The notes beneath the pieces are model-generated. The model made no database searches and was not told the origin of the DNA. It was given only the letters and a program-made list of their open reading frames with translations. Position numbers and translations under genes: made by a program. Positions 27,788 to 38,176 of a DNA stretch of 64,000 nucleotides are shown piece by piece (the stretch's first letter is position 1; each line of letters starts with the position of its first letter). Location of the stretch: positions 215,072 through 279,071 of the forward strand of contig NZ_ATUW01000001.1 in NCBI RefSeq assembly GCF_000420405.1, in the 5' to 3' direction. Source of the DNA: Winkia neuii subsp. neuii DSM 8576 (GTDB taxonomy: Bacteria; Actinomycetota; Actinomycetes; Actinomycetales; Actinomycetaceae).

Positions 27788-28015
27788 GTGGGGGACTCAC
27801 AGGCGCAGCGGCAAGCTGCTTCGACTAAAAGGCGGGCGCTTTACGCCATCGGATCGGCCGTGGCAGCGCTTCTTTCCGCCTTCTTTTTCATGATTGTCAT
27901 AGGAAAGTCTGCCGCCTTTTCCTTCTTCGGGAACCCAATATTCATTTTTGGTACCCTGAACGCATTCGTACAGCTAGTTGTTCTGGCAAAACAGGCCAAA
28001 CCTAAAGGCAACTAG
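27788..28015 (+). CDS. Small hypothetical membrane protein
   Basis: 75 residues from GTG with AAGGGAG seven bases upstream. Two hydrophobic segments (AIGSAVAALLSAFFFMIVIG and PIFIFGTLNAFVQLVVLA) between a basic N-terminus and a basic C-terminus. No family recognised. It lies between purA and the restriction-modification gene. Confidence 0.65.
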   Translation: MGDSQAQRQAASTKRRALYAIGSAVAALLSAFFFMIVIGKSAAFSFFGNPIFIFGTLNAFVQLVVLAKQAKPKGN

Positions 28016-28141
28016 CAGCCCGGCCAGCACTGCCGGCGCCGGCCGCGCCTAGTTTCGATAATTGCTGAACCCTGTGCCGGGGTGCTGTTCATCTTCGATA
28101 GACTTGGACGCGAATATTTGTTCTATCTGGGTGGTTGTGCC

Positions 28142-31100
28142 GTGAAGACTGTTGCTGATTTGGCCGCGTTTGATGCCTTGCTTGACTCGTACAGGGCATT
28201 GTCGGATTCAGAACGGCTAAAGGGCAACTACTTGGAGCAACTGACTCGCCAGTATCTTCTAAACGACGCACAGATGAAGCGTCAGTTCTGCGAGGTTTGG
28301 CTGTGGAAAGATTGGCCAGATCGAGCCGGGCGTCCTGATTGCGGCATCGACCTGGTAGCCCAGGGGCGGGATGGTTCACTGGCTGCTGTCCAGTGCAAGT
28401 TTTACGCGCCCGGTTACCATATTCAAAAATCTGACCTTGATTCGTTCCTGTCCGAATCTGGCAAGGCACCTTTCTCACGTCGCATCTACGTGGAAACAAC
28501 AGGGGAAACATGGTCTGCGAACGCAGAATCTGCCATTGAGGGTCAGCAGATCCCTGTAACCAGGGTGGGACTTACTGATTTCCGCACGTCTAATATCGAC
28601 TGGTCTACCTTCCAGAAGTCGGATCCATCAGCAGGGGTGGCCGTACTGCCCCAAAAGACGCTTCGTAACCACCAAGCTCGCGCGCTCGCTGACGTGTTCA
28701 AGGGCTTTGAGACCCACGACCGGGGAACACTAGTCATGGCGTGTGGTACAGGTAAGACTTTCACCTCTTTGAAGATCGCCGAACATTTGGTGGAACTCAA
28801 TGGCGGCACTGCCAAGGTTTTGTTCATGGTTCCTTCTCTGGCTCTAATGACCCAGACTCTTTCAGAATGGTCTGCTGAGTGCTCAGAAATGCTGCACTCG
28901 TGGGCTGTTTGCTCTGACACTAAGGTCAATAGGCGGAAGACCGATGATCTAACTGATATCGCTGCAGTAGACCTGAAGATCCCCCCGACTACTAATGGGG
29001 CAGACCTTGCCAAGTCGGCTGCTGCCGCTTCCACCGAGGACGGGTTACACGTTGTGTTCGCTACCTACCAGTCCATTGATGTGGTTACGGCCGCGCAGAA
29101 GGCGGGCATGGATGATTTTGACCTGATCATCTGCGACGAGGCCCACCGGACTACAGGGGTCACGTTAGCTGGGGATAATGAATCGCATTTCGTAAAGATT
29201 CATTCCAATAACAATGTGCGCTCCGATCGGCGCCTGTATATGACGGCGACCCCACGTATTTTCAACGAAAACACTCGTCAAAAAGCTACCGAGAAAGATG
29301 CGGTGCTTGCCTCCATGGATGACCAGACGATCTATGGGCCTATCTTCCACCGTCTCAGCTTCGGCCAAGCTGTGGGGGAAGGGCTGCTGACCGACTATAA
29401 GGTAGTTGTTCTGGCTATCTCTGAAGATCAGGTTTCGCGGATATACCAGAGCGTTGCTAATGACGAGGGCGAACTTCCCCTAACCGACATGGCCAAGCTT
29501 GTGGGCTGCTGGAACGCCATGGCCAAGCGTCGCTCAGGCGAAATTGATGTGTCTTATGGTCAGGACACTGCTCCTATGCGTCGCGCTGTTGCTTTTGCTA
29601 AAGATATCAAGACATCCAAGCGGATAGCTCATGATTTTGCGGATTTGGTGCGGATCCACCTGCAGGATCTAGACAACACAGATACTACTGACAACCTTGG
29701 CGTGCAGTGTCAGCACGTAGATGGCACCATGAATGCGATCGAGCGCGGCGAAAAGTTGGATTGGTTGAAAGAGGGCGAAAGTTCTAAAGACTCTCCGGTA
29801 TGCCGCGTCTTAACTAATGCCCGGTGCCTTTCTGAGGGCGTCGATGTGCCTACCTTGGATGCAGTATTTTTCTTGAATCCGCGCCGTAGTCAGGTTGATG
29901 TAATTCAGGCGGTAGGGCGCGTCATGCGGAAGGCGGAGGGTAAGGAATTCGGCTACATTGTTCTTCCAGTGGCCATCCCAGCGGGGATGAGCCCCGAAGA
30001 GGCGTTAGCTGATAACCAACGGTTTAAGGCCACCTGGCAGGTTTTGCAGGCTATCCGCGCTCACGACGAACGCTTTGACAATACGATCAACAAGATCGAG
30101 TTCAATACTTCCAGCCCCGAAAACATTATCGTTGACATGGTGAACCTTCCCAGGCCCGCGCAGAGCCAGGACATTGGGCAGATGGAGACTCCCCCTCAAA
30201 AGGGCGAGCGCGAGCCGAGGCCGCAGCAAGCCGCTTTCACTTTCCCTGTAGAAGAGTGGAAAGATGCAGTTTATTCCAAGATCGTAAAGAAGGTTGGCAC
30301 TCGCCTGTACTGGGATGACTGGTCTAAAGACATTGCCGACATTGCCGCCCGCTACATCAATCTGATCGAGAACTTGCTGGAAAACCAGCAGCACAAAGAC
30401 CTATTCGGAGAATTCACTTCGGCTTTGCGTTCCACGTTGAATCCGCAGATTTCGAATGCGGAAGCTGTCGAGATGTTGGCTCAGCACATCATTACTAAGC
30501 CGCTGTTCGACGCCATGTTCCCAGATCAAACCTTCACCGAACAAAACCCGGTTTCCCGCGCCATGCAGAAGATGCTCGATGCGCTGGCAACAGACAAGGT
30601 TTTCGAGAAGGAGCGTGAACCGCTCGAATCCTTCTACAAAACCATGGTTTCCCGCATTGAGGACATTGATAATATTGCGGGCAAACAGCGGATCATGGTC
30701 ACCTTATACGACCGCTTCTTTTCGAAGGCTTTCCCCACTATGGCGGACCGCCTGGGGATTGTCTTCACCCCTATCGAGGTCGTAGATTACATTCTTCATT
30801 CAGCCGACGACGCCCTTTACGCAGCTTTTGGTAAGCATCTTGGCGATCGCGGAGTTTCTATAATCGAACCCTTCCTTGGCACTGGCACGTTTATAAGCCA
30901 GCTGCTGCTGTCTGGCCTAATCAAACCCGAGGATCTGGAGTACAAGTACAAACACGAGATCTTCGCTAACGAGATCGTCCTACTCTCCTACTACATTGCC
31001 TCCATCAACATTGAGTCGGTCTACCGGCAGATACGCAAGGAACAAGGCCAGGCGGACAGGTACACCGAATTTGAGGGTATTGCGCTCACTGACACTTTCC

Positions 31101-33016
31101 AGATTAATGAGGGCGAGGATCAGCTTGCCCGTTTTGGGGACCTTGCCGAAAACTCCGAGCGCGTAAAACGGCAAAAAGAACAGGACATTCGCGTGGTTGT
31201 GATGAACCCGCCTTATTCTGCGGGCCAGAAGAGTGCGAATGATAACAACCAGAACCTGAAATACCCCACCTTGGATAGGCGCATCGAAAACACTTACGTG
31301 AAGCTCTCTACGGGCACTAACAAGAACAGTCTTTACGACTCCTACTACCGCGCCCTGCGTTGGGCCACTGACCGCATCGGCGATGCGGGCGTGATCGGCA
31401 TGGTTTCCAACAGCTCATTCGTGGATGGCAATAGTGCCGAGGGCGTACGCCTAACCCTGCAAGACGAGTTCGACCAGATCTACATCTTCAACCTAAAAGG
31501 CAACCAGCGAACCCAGGGTGAACAATCCAGACGCGAAGGCGGGAAAATCTTCGGGAGCGGATCGCGCGCAGGTATTGCTATCAGCATTTTCATCAAGAAC
31601 AAGGCAAATACCGGGCCCGCCACTATCCACTATGCCGAGGTAGATGATTACCTAAGCCAGGAAGAAAAACTGCAGCAAATAGAAAAATTCGCCTCAATCA
31701 GTGTTCACGAACAGGACCCAGCTGGCGGCTTTACACTAATCGAACCAAACACTCACGGCGATTGGATCAACCAGCGCGACGAGAAATACGGAACTTACCA
31801 GCCAATAGGCGACAAGAAAACCAAAGGCAAGCCCAACACCCCAGGCCTATTCAGAAATTACTCCAGAGGTTTAGCTACCACCCGTGACGCCTGGTGCTAC
31901 AACTTCTCGACAGAACAAGTAGCTTCAAACATGAGCCGAATGATCGATAATTACAATAAATCTGTTGATTCGGGAGTTCCGTTCTCCGAAGTAAATCGTG
32001 ATGGCTCATTCGTCTCCTGGGGTGGAAATCTAAACAAAGATTTCGAGAGAGGAATAAAACACACGTTTGCAGGCGAAAACATCAGGCCAGCAATTTATAG
32101 GCCTTTCTGCAAGCAACCAGTGTACTTCGATCGTAGTATGAATGAGCGTGTATACCAGCTACCGCAGCTGTTCCCCACTCCTAAACACGCGAATATAGGC
32201 ATTCTTATATCTACAGATTACAGACGTGATTGGGGATGCTTCATTACCCAATTGCTGCCAGATTTGAGTTCCCTAGCAACATGTCAGATTTTCTCGCTGT
32301 ACACCTGGGAGAAGAAAGAATCTGAGGATGGCGGTTTCAACCTTGAAGCAGTAGCAGACAATGATTCAGTTGAGGTTGATGGGTACACGCGCAGGGATAA
32401 CATCACAGACGCGACTCTTAACGCCTACCGAACAGCTTACGCAGACGAAACCATTGGCAAAGAGGACATTTTTTACTACGTCTACGCCCTGCTTTCGCAC
32501 CCGCAGTATAGGGAAAACTATGGCGCTGATTTGAAAAAGATGCTTCCGCGCATTCCGAAGGTGGAAGGCTTCTGGGAATACTCTCAGATCGGCCGGGATC
32601 TTGCAGACCTACACCTAAATTACGAGCAGGCCGAAAAATATGGCCTACATCTTGACTGGTCGCTTCATACGCCCGAAGATCCGTGGGCCAAATATAGGGT
32701 GGAAAAGCCCAGGTGGCAGAAGCGCAGCAAGCACGACGCCATCATTTTCAACGACTACCTGACAATTTCGGGCATTCCCGAAAAGGCCGATGAATGGAAG
32801 ATTGGGGGCCGCTCACCCTTAGAATGGGTGCTGGATCGTTACCGGGTAACTACCCATAAAGCCTCCGGCATTGTGAACGATCCAAACGACTATTGCCGCG
32901 AGGTAAACAAGCCATCTTACATTGTTGATCTGATCCAGTCGTTAGTGACCGTCTCGCTAACAGCGCAGGATCTGCTGGCAGAACTGCCCGCCCTCAAAGT
33001 AATAGACAACGGCTAG
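28142..33016 (+). CDS. Single-chain type ISP restriction-modification enzyme
   Basis: About 1624 residues with four activities in one chain. Residues 60-95 carry an Mrr-type nuclease core (PDCGIDLVAQ with Asp70, then VQCK at 83-86). A superfamily 2 motor follows: MACGTGKT (about 199), ICDEAH (about 328) and AVGRVMRK (about 588). An N6-adenine methyltransferase domain has motif I EPFLGTGTFIS (about 909) and motif IV NPPYS (about 1020). The last 450 residues are expected to recognise the target. This order and size match type ISP enzymes such as LlaGI/LlaBIII, which translocate, collide and cut. I take GTG 28142 as start; an upstream in-frame codon at 28082 adds 20 residues with no support. It defends against phage and plasmids and needs no partner gene. 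Confidence 0.88.
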   Translation: MKTVADLAAFDALLDSYRALSDSERLKGNYLEQLTRQYLLNDAQMKRQFCEVWLWKDWPDRAGRPDCGIDLVAQGRDGSLAAVQCKFYAPGYHIQKSDLDSFLSESGKAPFSRRIYVETTGETWSANAESAIEGQQIPVTRVGLTDFRTSNIDWSTFQKSDPSAGVAVLPQKTLRNHQARALADVFKGFETHDRGTLVMACGTGKTFTSLKIAEHLVELNGGTAKVLFMVPSLALMTQTLSEWSAECSEMLHSWAVCSDTKVNRRKTDDLTDIAAVDLKIPPTTNGADLAKSAAAASTEDGLHVVFATYQSIDVVTAAQKAGMDDFDLIICDEAHRTTGVTLAGDNESHFVKIHSNNNVRSDRRLYMTATPRIFNENTRQKATEKDAVLASMDDQTIYGPIFHRLSFGQAVGEGLLTDYKVVVLAISEDQVSRIYQSVANDEGELPLTDMAKLVGCWNAMAKRRSGEIDVSYGQDTAPMRRAVAFAKDIKTSKRIAHDFADLVRIHLQDLDNTDTTDNLGVQCQHVDGTMNAIERGEKLDWLKEGESSKDSPVCRVLTNARCLSEGVDVPTLDAVFFLNPRRSQVDVIQAVGRVMRKAEGKEFGYIVLPVAIPAGMSPEEALADNQRFKATWQVLQAIRAHDERFDNTINKIEFNTSSPENIIVDMVNLPRPAQSQDIGQMETPPQKGEREPRPQQAAFTFPVEEWKDAVYSKIVKKVGTRLYWDDWSKDIADIAARYINLIENLLENQQHKDLFGEFTSALRSTLNPQISNAEAVEMLAQHIITKPLFDAMFPDQTFTEQNPVSRAMQKMLDALATDKVFEKEREPLESFYKTMVSRIEDIDNIAGKQRIMVTLYDRFFSKAFPTMADRLGIVFTPIEVVDYILHSADDALYAAFGKHLGDRGVSIIEPFLGTGTFISQLLLSGLIKPEDLEYKYKHEIFANEIVLLSYYIASINIESVYRQIRKEQGQADRYTEFEGIALTDTFQINEGEDQLARFGDLAENSERVKRQKEQDIRVVVMNPPYSAGQKSANDNNQNLKYPTLDRRIENTYVKLSTGTNKNSLYDSYYRALRWATDRIGDAGVIGMVSNSSFVDGNSAEGVRLTLQDEFDQIYIFNLKGNQRTQGEQSRREGGKIFGSGSRAGIAISIFIKNKANTGPATIHYAEVDDYLSQEEKLQQIEKFASISVHEQDPAGGFTLIEPNTHGDWINQRDEKYGTYQPIGDKKTKGKPNTPGLFRNYSRGLATTRDAWCYNFSTEQVASNMSRMIDNYNKSVDSGVPFSEVNRDGSFVSWGGNLNKDFERGIKHTFAGENIRPAIYRPFCKQPVYFDRSMNERVYQLPQLFPTPKHANIGILISTDYRRDWGCFITQLLPDLSSLATCQIFSLYTWEKKESEDGGFNLEAVADNDSVEVDGYTRRDNITDATLNAYRTAYADETIGKEDIFYYVYALLSHPQYRENYGADLKKMLPRIPKVEGFWEYSQIGRDLADLHLNYEQAEKYGLHLDWSLHTPEDPWAKYRVEKPRWQKRSKHDAIIFNDYLTISGIPEKADEWKIGGRSPLEWVLDRYRVTTHKASGIVNDPNDYCREVNKPSYIVDLIQSLVTVSLTAQDLLAELPALKVIDNG

Positions 33017-33049
33017 GGAACTCCGCCAGCCCAACAGGAAGAAGGTCTA

Positions 33050-34285
33050 CTAACTGCCGGCCTTGCCGCTGTCAGGATCGTTCGCCGCCAGGCGCACGGC
33101 GCTCGACCCAGCGGAAGTGGCGCCCTCGTTCAAATCGACTTCAGAGCTTACCCCATCAACTATTTCGCCCGCCGCTGCAGCGTTGTCCCCGCCCGCCATA
33201 TCGCGGAAAACCTTGAAAGACGACCATACGGCCGCCGTGATAGGCACCGCCAGCAAAGCCCCGGCCACCCCGCCCTGCTGGGCACCAATCCCCAGGGCAA
33301 TAATGATGATGATCCCGTGCAAGCTCAACGAAGAACCCATCACCTTAGGTTGCAACACGTAGTGTTCGATCTGGTTTACCACGATCACCACGCAAACCAA
33401 CACCAGGGAGGCAGCCGGCCCCCCGGCAACCAACGCAACCAGCGCCGCCGCCAACCCGGTAGTTAGAGCCCCTACAATAGGCACGAACGCCCCCAAGAAG
33501 ATCATGGCTGCCAGTGGGAACGCCAGCGGCACCCGCATCACCAGCATCGCCACCAGATCGGCGCAGGCGGCGAACGCCGCAATCAACACGGTCCCGCGAA
33601 TGTAGCGGCCAAGCACGTGCATGGAAGCCTCACCGGCGGCATTCACCCGCACCCGCGCGCGCTGCGGCAAAAAGCTCACCAGGAAATCCCACATGTTATC
33701 CCCGTCCAGCAGGAAGAAGAACAAGAACACGATCATTAGCAGCGCACCCGTCATAATCGAGGTGACAATAGTGACCCCTTCCAGTGCGCTGGCCCGCGCC
33801 GACGAGGTTTGCGCCAGCTTCCACAGCGAATCCGCATACTGCGAAATGTGCGTGTGGGCGAGCGGAATCCCCCAGCTCGACAGTATGTCAACCAGTTCAG
33901 AAAACCCCTGCTGAGCTTTGCTAGTAAGCCCGCTCATTTCATTTACGACTGTGGTAACGATAAACGAAATCGCCCCCGACAAGATCGCAATAGACCCCAC
34001 CAGAGTGATCACAGCCGCCCACACCCGATTCATGTAACGCCGCAAAAAACGAATAATCGGGTGCATGGCCGACGCAATAATGAGGGCGATTAGCAGGGGC
34101 AATGTGACCAGCTTCAGCTGGATCAAAATCTTACTCACCAGCCATATTGCAGTAACGATGATCATGCCCTGCAGGGCTCTTACGGCAACCTTGCCCAGGT
34201 CGTCACGCCAGAGCGCCCCAAAAATTAGGAGGCTATTATGATTTTTCTTTTCCCCCCGCAGTTCTTCTGCGCCGCTTCGTGCCAT
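33050..34285 (-). CDS. AI-2E family transporter
   Basis: 411-residue polytopic membrane protein with seven to eight helices of the AI-2E/TqsA-PerM family. Recognisable segments are PLLIALIIASAMHPIIRFLRR near the start, FFFLLDGDNMWDFLVSFLP in the middle, and PIVGALTTGLAAALVALV plus QIEHYVLQPKVMGSSLSLHG near the end. The family includes autoinducer-2 exporters and Na+/H+ antiporters; the substrate cannot be inferred here. The C-terminal 50 residues are polar. It lies in tandem with the PAP2 gene. Confidence 0.87.
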   Translation of the reverse strand: MARSGAEELRGEKKNHNSLLIFGALWRDDLGKVAVRALQGMIIVTAIWLVSKILIQLKLVTLPLLIALIIASAMHPIIRFLRRYMNRVWAAVITLVGSIAILSGAISFIVTTVVNEMSGLTSKAQQGFSELVDILSSWGIPLAHTHISQYADSLWKLAQTSSARASALEGVTIVTSIMTGALLMIVFLFFFLLDGDNMWDFLVSFLPQRARVRVNAAGEASMHVLGRYIRGTVLIAAFAACADLVAMLVMRVPLAFPLAAMIFLGAFVPIVGALTTGLAAALVALVAGGPAASLVLVCVVIVVNQIEHYVLQPKVMGSSLSLHGIIIIIALGIGAQQGGVAGALLAVPITAAVWSSFKVFRDMAGGDNAAAAGEIVDGVSSEVDLNEGATSAGSSAVRLAANDPDSGKAGS

Positions 34286-34411
34286 CGCAATTCCTTCTTG
34301 TGTATACCTACCACTATTTTACGTGCGGGCTATTTTTGCTGGCAGCACACATACCCATTTTGGGCACACCCCCAAATCGTCCCTTAACTTTGGTCAGCTC
34401 AAAGGCGAAGC

Positions 34412-35311
34412 TCACTTAGAGGCCAGCCGGTCGACCTCTTCCATAACCAAAAAGGATATGCCACAAACGAAAACCGCCATGCCAACAGCCAGCCCGCCCG
34501 CTACCAGCGATCCGCCCTCGGCGAAATGATTTATCAGCAGCGCCGTCCCCACTCCGCCGCGGTAGGCCTGCGAGAGCACAACCGCCAAAGTGGCTACACC
34601 AAAAATGGCAGCCCCAACCCCAAAAAGCGACCAGGCTAGCAAACTCCCCCACTGCACGCCCGCACCCGAAGTGCGCCGCCCGGTCTCGAGGGGCGAAAGA
34701 GCCAACGCCCAAGCCCCCACAACTAAGATGGCGGCCAACACGTCAGATCCATGATGCCAGCCGTTTACCAGCGTCGACAGCCCCATCACCGCCGTGAACA
34801 ACGCCCCCGCCCACGCCAGGGGCGAACGCCACCGATGAGGCACCACCATCACGAGGGCGACGCTAGCGGCAGCGGCAGCGGCAGTGTGGCCCGACGGAAA
34901 CGAGTTGCCCAGCAGGTTAGTGATCCCAAGCGAAGGGCGGTACAGCAAGTAATGTTTTAGCCCCTGCACAGAAAGGACACTGCCGGCAACCACGGCCACA
35001 GCGCGCATACCCAGGTGGTAACGGCGCCGAAAAAGAGCCACAGCTGCGGCCAAGGTCATCACGATTGCAATCGACGGAACCGATACGGTTCCCAGCACCG
35101 TCTTGTCATATCCGCCCAGGTGGTGAACCTTTTGTTTGGCAGTTTCCATTGCGATTCCATCTACCAGCTGGCCTAGGCGGGTGCCCACAAAGAACCACCA
35201 CATGGCCGCCACCAGCAGGGCACAAAGTAGCACTCCAATAAAGCGGCGCTGGTGGGACCGCCTTACGAGGGCGCCCTGGCGCGCAGGCGTCGAGGAGTTC
35301 TTTTTGACCAC
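34412..35311 (-). CDS. PAP2 family membrane phosphatase
   Basis: 299 residues. The three phosphatase motifs are KHYLLYRP (C1), PSGHT (C2) and GWHHGSDVLA (C3 with the catalytic His). Membrane helices surround the active site, which should face outwards. Homologues dephosphorylate undecaprenyl pyrophosphate or phosphatidate in cell-envelope metabolism. The N-terminus is basic; four further helices follow the catalytic domain, a longer C-terminus than the minimal family member. Confidence 0.87.
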   Translation of the reverse strand: MVKKNSSTPARQGALVRRSHQRRFIGVLLCALLVAAMWWFFVGTRLGQLVDGIAMETAKQKVHHLGGYDKTVLGTVSVPSIAIVMTLAAAVALFRRRYHLGMRAVAVVAGSVLSVQGLKHYLLYRPSLGITNLLGNSFPSGHTAAAAAASVALVMVVPHRWRSPLAWAGALFTAVMGLSTLVNGWHHGSDVLAAILVVGAWALALSPLETGRRTSGAGVQWGSLLAWSLFGVGAAIFGVATLAVVLSQAYRGGVGTALLINHFAEGGSLVAGGLAVGMAVFVCGISFLVMEEVDRLASK

Positions 35312-35365
35312 GGATTAAGGCTAGCGCTAGTTCTGGATTTTTAGTTTTAGCGTAGGGTGTTTTGT

Positions 35366-37834
35366 ATGTCTGATTGGGTGCGCTTTGAGCCACAGAAAGG
35401 CTCTACCGTTTGCGAGGCCGTACGCGAGGGGGCGAAGGATTTTCCCACCCATGGCAAGCTGCTAGAACGCCTGGCCAGCCTGGGTAAAATCGACGGGCGG
35501 CTGCTAGCTGCTTTCTGGCACCCTCCAAAACAGGAAGTGTTGGCCCCCTGGCCCAAGTGGGTGCCCAAACAGTTGGTGAATGCCTATGCGGCAACCGGAG
35601 TGGGCCAGCCGTGGCTACACCAGATAAAGGCTGCTGAATCTATTCGCGCCGGCCACGCTACCGTGGTTGCTACGGGCACCGGTTCTGGCAAATCTTTGTC
35701 CGTGTGGTTACCGCATTTGGCCCGGGTAATTGCCGCCGAGGGCGCTTCGACCTCGAAAATATCGCAGTTCCATTCCCGCCCCTGCGCCATCTACATGACC
35801 CCTACGAAGGCTCTTGCCGCCGATCAGGTGGCCGGGTTGCGGCAACTGATATCGGCTCCTGCGGGCCCCCTGCCGATTCGCGTGGGGGCGGCCGATGGGG
35901 ACACGGAGGCGGACGTGAAGGCGTGGACTCGCGAACATGCCGACATTGTTGCGACCAACCCGGATTACGTGCACCACGTACTGCTCCCTTCGGCTCAGCG
36001 GTGGCGAAGAGTATTGCGTTCCCTGTCGCTAGTAGTTGTAGACGAGTTGCACTCCTACCGGGGGCTTACCGGGGCACACGTGGCGTGGACGGTGCGCCGC
36101 CTGCTTCGGCTGGCGCGCCGCTACGGGGCTGACCCTACAGTAGTGTTTTTGTCTGCGACCATGGCCGACCCGGCCCAGGCGGCAGCAAACTTTCTGGGGA
36201 TTCCTCCCGAGCGCGTGCGCGCTATTATCGAGGACGATTCCCCTTCAGGGCGCAAGGCGTTCTTAGTTTGGCGCCCTAAGCAGGTAAAGGGCGAGGAGGG
36301 GGAAGACCCGGAGGCCTACCCGCGCCGGTCCACTGTTGTTGAGGCTGGCGAACTGACGGCAGAGCTGGCGCAGTTGGGCGAGCAGACTTTGACTTTTGTG
36401 CGCTCGCGCGGGGCGGCAGAAACTGTGGCGGCGGTGGCCGCTGACTATCTTTCTACTAGGGACCCTGCCCTGATGCGGGCGGTGGCCGCCTACAGGGGAG
36501 GATATTTGCCCGAGGAGCGGCGGGAGTTGGAGGCGGCGCTGCGCAGTAAGAAAATGCGGGCGCTGGCTACCACCTCGGCCTTAGAGTTGGGGATTGACGT
36601 GTCTGGGCTCGATGCCACGATCACTACGGGCTGGCCTGGCACGCGGGCATCTTTACACCAGCAGCTAGGGCGGGCTGGCCGGGCCGGACACGATGGCGTA
36701 GGCATCCTAATAGCCGCCGAAAACCCCTTAGACCAGTACTTTTGTGACCACCCTGAACAGATTTTTGCCGGCGTGGAAGAATCTATCTTTCCCACGCTCA
36801 ACCCTTACGTAGTTGGCCCGCACGTTTCTTGTGCAGCCGCCGAGGCCCCTCTGACGGTCGCAGACATTGCAGAACTGGGCATTACCCATCAGCTTTTGGA
36901 CCAACTGTGTGCCATGGGGTTATTGCATAAGCGCGAAGGCGCCTGGGTGTGGAATGTTACCCGCCCGGAGCGCCCGTGGGATCTGGTGGACATACGCGGG
37001 GGCGGCAAGCCCTTGCAGCTGATCGACGCGAACACCGGCGCCGTGGTTGGAGACGTGGATGAATCCCGAGCCGATTCGGTGGCCCACCCGGGGGCCATTT
37101 ACGTTCACCAGGGCCGGGTGTACCGGATAGTGGGCCGGGACGAGGACGCGGCTTTAGTGGAGCCCGGCCCGGCCAAGTTGCGCACGCGCCCTTGGGAGCA
37201 GACCCGAGTGAGGATTCTGCGTGAGCGCTCCGGGCTTACCGACCCGGATGGCCTGGTGAATTTCTTTGTAGGCGAGGTGGAGGTGGGCTCGCAGGTAATT
37301 AGCTATGACCTCTTGCGGCTGCCGGGACTAAAGTTTATTTCAGAAAACCCCCTCTCGTTGCCCGAACGAATTTTGCCCACCCAAGCGGTGTGGTGGCAGT
37401 TGAGCGCCCAGGGCATGCGTGAGCTGGCGCTGGACCCCGAAATTTTGGGAGGTGCTCTGCACGGGGCGGAGCATGCCTCCATCGGCATTTTGCCGCTTTT
37501 AGCCAACTGCGACCGGTGGGATTTGGGCGGCCTGTCTACAGTGAGTCACGAGCAATCTGGCAAACCCACCGTTTTTGTATACGACGCGCAAAGGGGCGGA
37601 GCCGGTTTTGCTGCGCATGCCTTCGAAACGGCCCAGAATTGGCTGGAAGCCACCCTGGAACGCGTAAGCAGTTGCGAATGCGAAACCGGCTGCCCGCGCT
37701 GCATCGTGTCACCCAAATGCGGCAACAACAACGACCCATTGCACAAGCAGGGGGCCATTAGCGTGCTCACTTTGCTAGTTTCCGCCCTCGCCAGGATCAG
37801 TAGGGCCCGCTCTAGCACTGGCTTTATCCTCTAG
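35366..37834 (+). CDS. DUF1998 superfamily 2 helicase (Hrq1/MrfA-like)
   Basis: 822 residues. Motif I is ATGTGSGKSLS, motif Ib TPTKALAADQ, motif II VDELH (DELH instead of DEAH), motif III LSATMADP, and motif VI QQLGRAGRAGHDG. A C-terminal Cys4 cluster, CECETGCPRCIVSPKC, is the MrfA/Hrq1 zinc site of the DUF1998 domain. MrfA works in mitomycin-damage repair in Bacillus. In actinobacteria the gene sits beside the Tad locus, as here (Rv3649-like). ATG 35366 is preferred over the in-frame GTG at 35357. The last 60 bases overlap the convergent TadE-like gene. Confidence 0.9.
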   Translation: MSDWVRFEPQKGSTVCEAVREGAKDFPTHGKLLERLASLGKIDGRLLAAFWHPPKQEVLAPWPKWVPKQLVNAYAATGVGQPWLHQIKAAESIRAGHATVVATGTGSGKSLSVWLPHLARVIAAEGASTSKISQFHSRPCAIYMTPTKALAADQVAGLRQLISAPAGPLPIRVGAADGDTEADVKAWTREHADIVATNPDYVHHVLLPSAQRWRRVLRSLSLVVVDELHSYRGLTGAHVAWTVRRLLRLARRYGADPTVVFLSATMADPAQAAANFLGIPPERVRAIIEDDSPSGRKAFLVWRPKQVKGEEGEDPEAYPRRSTVVEAGELTAELAQLGEQTLTFVRSRGAAETVAAVAADYLSTRDPALMRAVAAYRGGYLPEERRELEAALRSKKMRALATTSALELGIDVSGLDATITTGWPGTRASLHQQLGRAGRAGHDGVGILIAAENPLDQYFCDHPEQIFAGVEESIFPTLNPYVVGPHVSCAAAEAPLTVADIAELGITHQLLDQLCAMGLLHKREGAWVWNVTRPERPWDLVDIRGGGKPLQLIDANTGAVVGDVDESRADSVAHPGAIYVHQGRVYRIVGRDEDAALVEPGPAKLRTRPWEQTRVRILRERSGLTDPDGLVNFFVGEVEVGSQVISYDLLRLPGLKFISENPLSLPERILPTQAVWWQLSAQGMRELALDPEILGGALHGAEHASIGILPLLANCDRWDLGGLSTVSHEQSGKPTVFVYDAQRGGAGFAAHAFETAQNWLEATLERVSSCECETGCPRCIVSPKCGNNNDPLHKQGAISVLTLLVSALARISRARSSTGFIL

Positions 37835-38176
37835 CCGAACGCCCGCCAGGCGCACCCCCAGGGCGCACGTGACGATCGCATCCTGGAAAGGCCCACTGCT
37901 AGTAAGTTTGCAGGCAACAAGGCGAGTGCGGCCCCGCTCGGCAAAGTCTGCCGCTGCGGCACACCCGTCTTGCCCCTGTAGGGCTGCCCCGGCTGCCGCG
38001 AGCGCCGCAAAGTCGGCTGCATTTTGGGCTTTAGTTTTGGCTACTGCCGCCACAGTTACGCCCCCTACCAGCGACAATGCTAGAACTACTATGCCAACTA
38101 GGGCTAGCGCAAGCACGGTTCCCGAGCCAGTTTCACCAGTTACAGGGTGGGTTCGCGGGGCGCTTCGGCGCTGCAT
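37775..38176 (-). CDS. Rv3654c-family TadE-like protein
   Basis: 133 residues. One N-terminal transmembrane helix (GTVLALALVGIVVLALSLVGGV) is followed by QNAADFAALAAA, the typical 'qaAADlAALAAA' helix of pilus-associated Rv3654c proteins, and a Cys-containing segment. It overlaps the upstream tadE frame by 37 bases; the true start may lie slightly further in. Likely a minor pilin-like or assembly component of the Tad machine. Confidence 0.8.
   Translation of the reverse strand: MQRRSAPRTHPVTGETGSGTVLALALVGIVVLALSLVGGVTVAAVAKTKAQNAADFAALAAAGAALQGQDGCAAAADFAERGRTRLVACKLTSSGPFQDAIVTCALGVRLAGVRLEDKASARAGPTDPGEGGN

Noticed and set aside
28082-28141. N-terminal extension of the type ISP enzyme
   Set aside because: It adds 20 residues with no ribosome-binding site; family members start close to GTG 28142.
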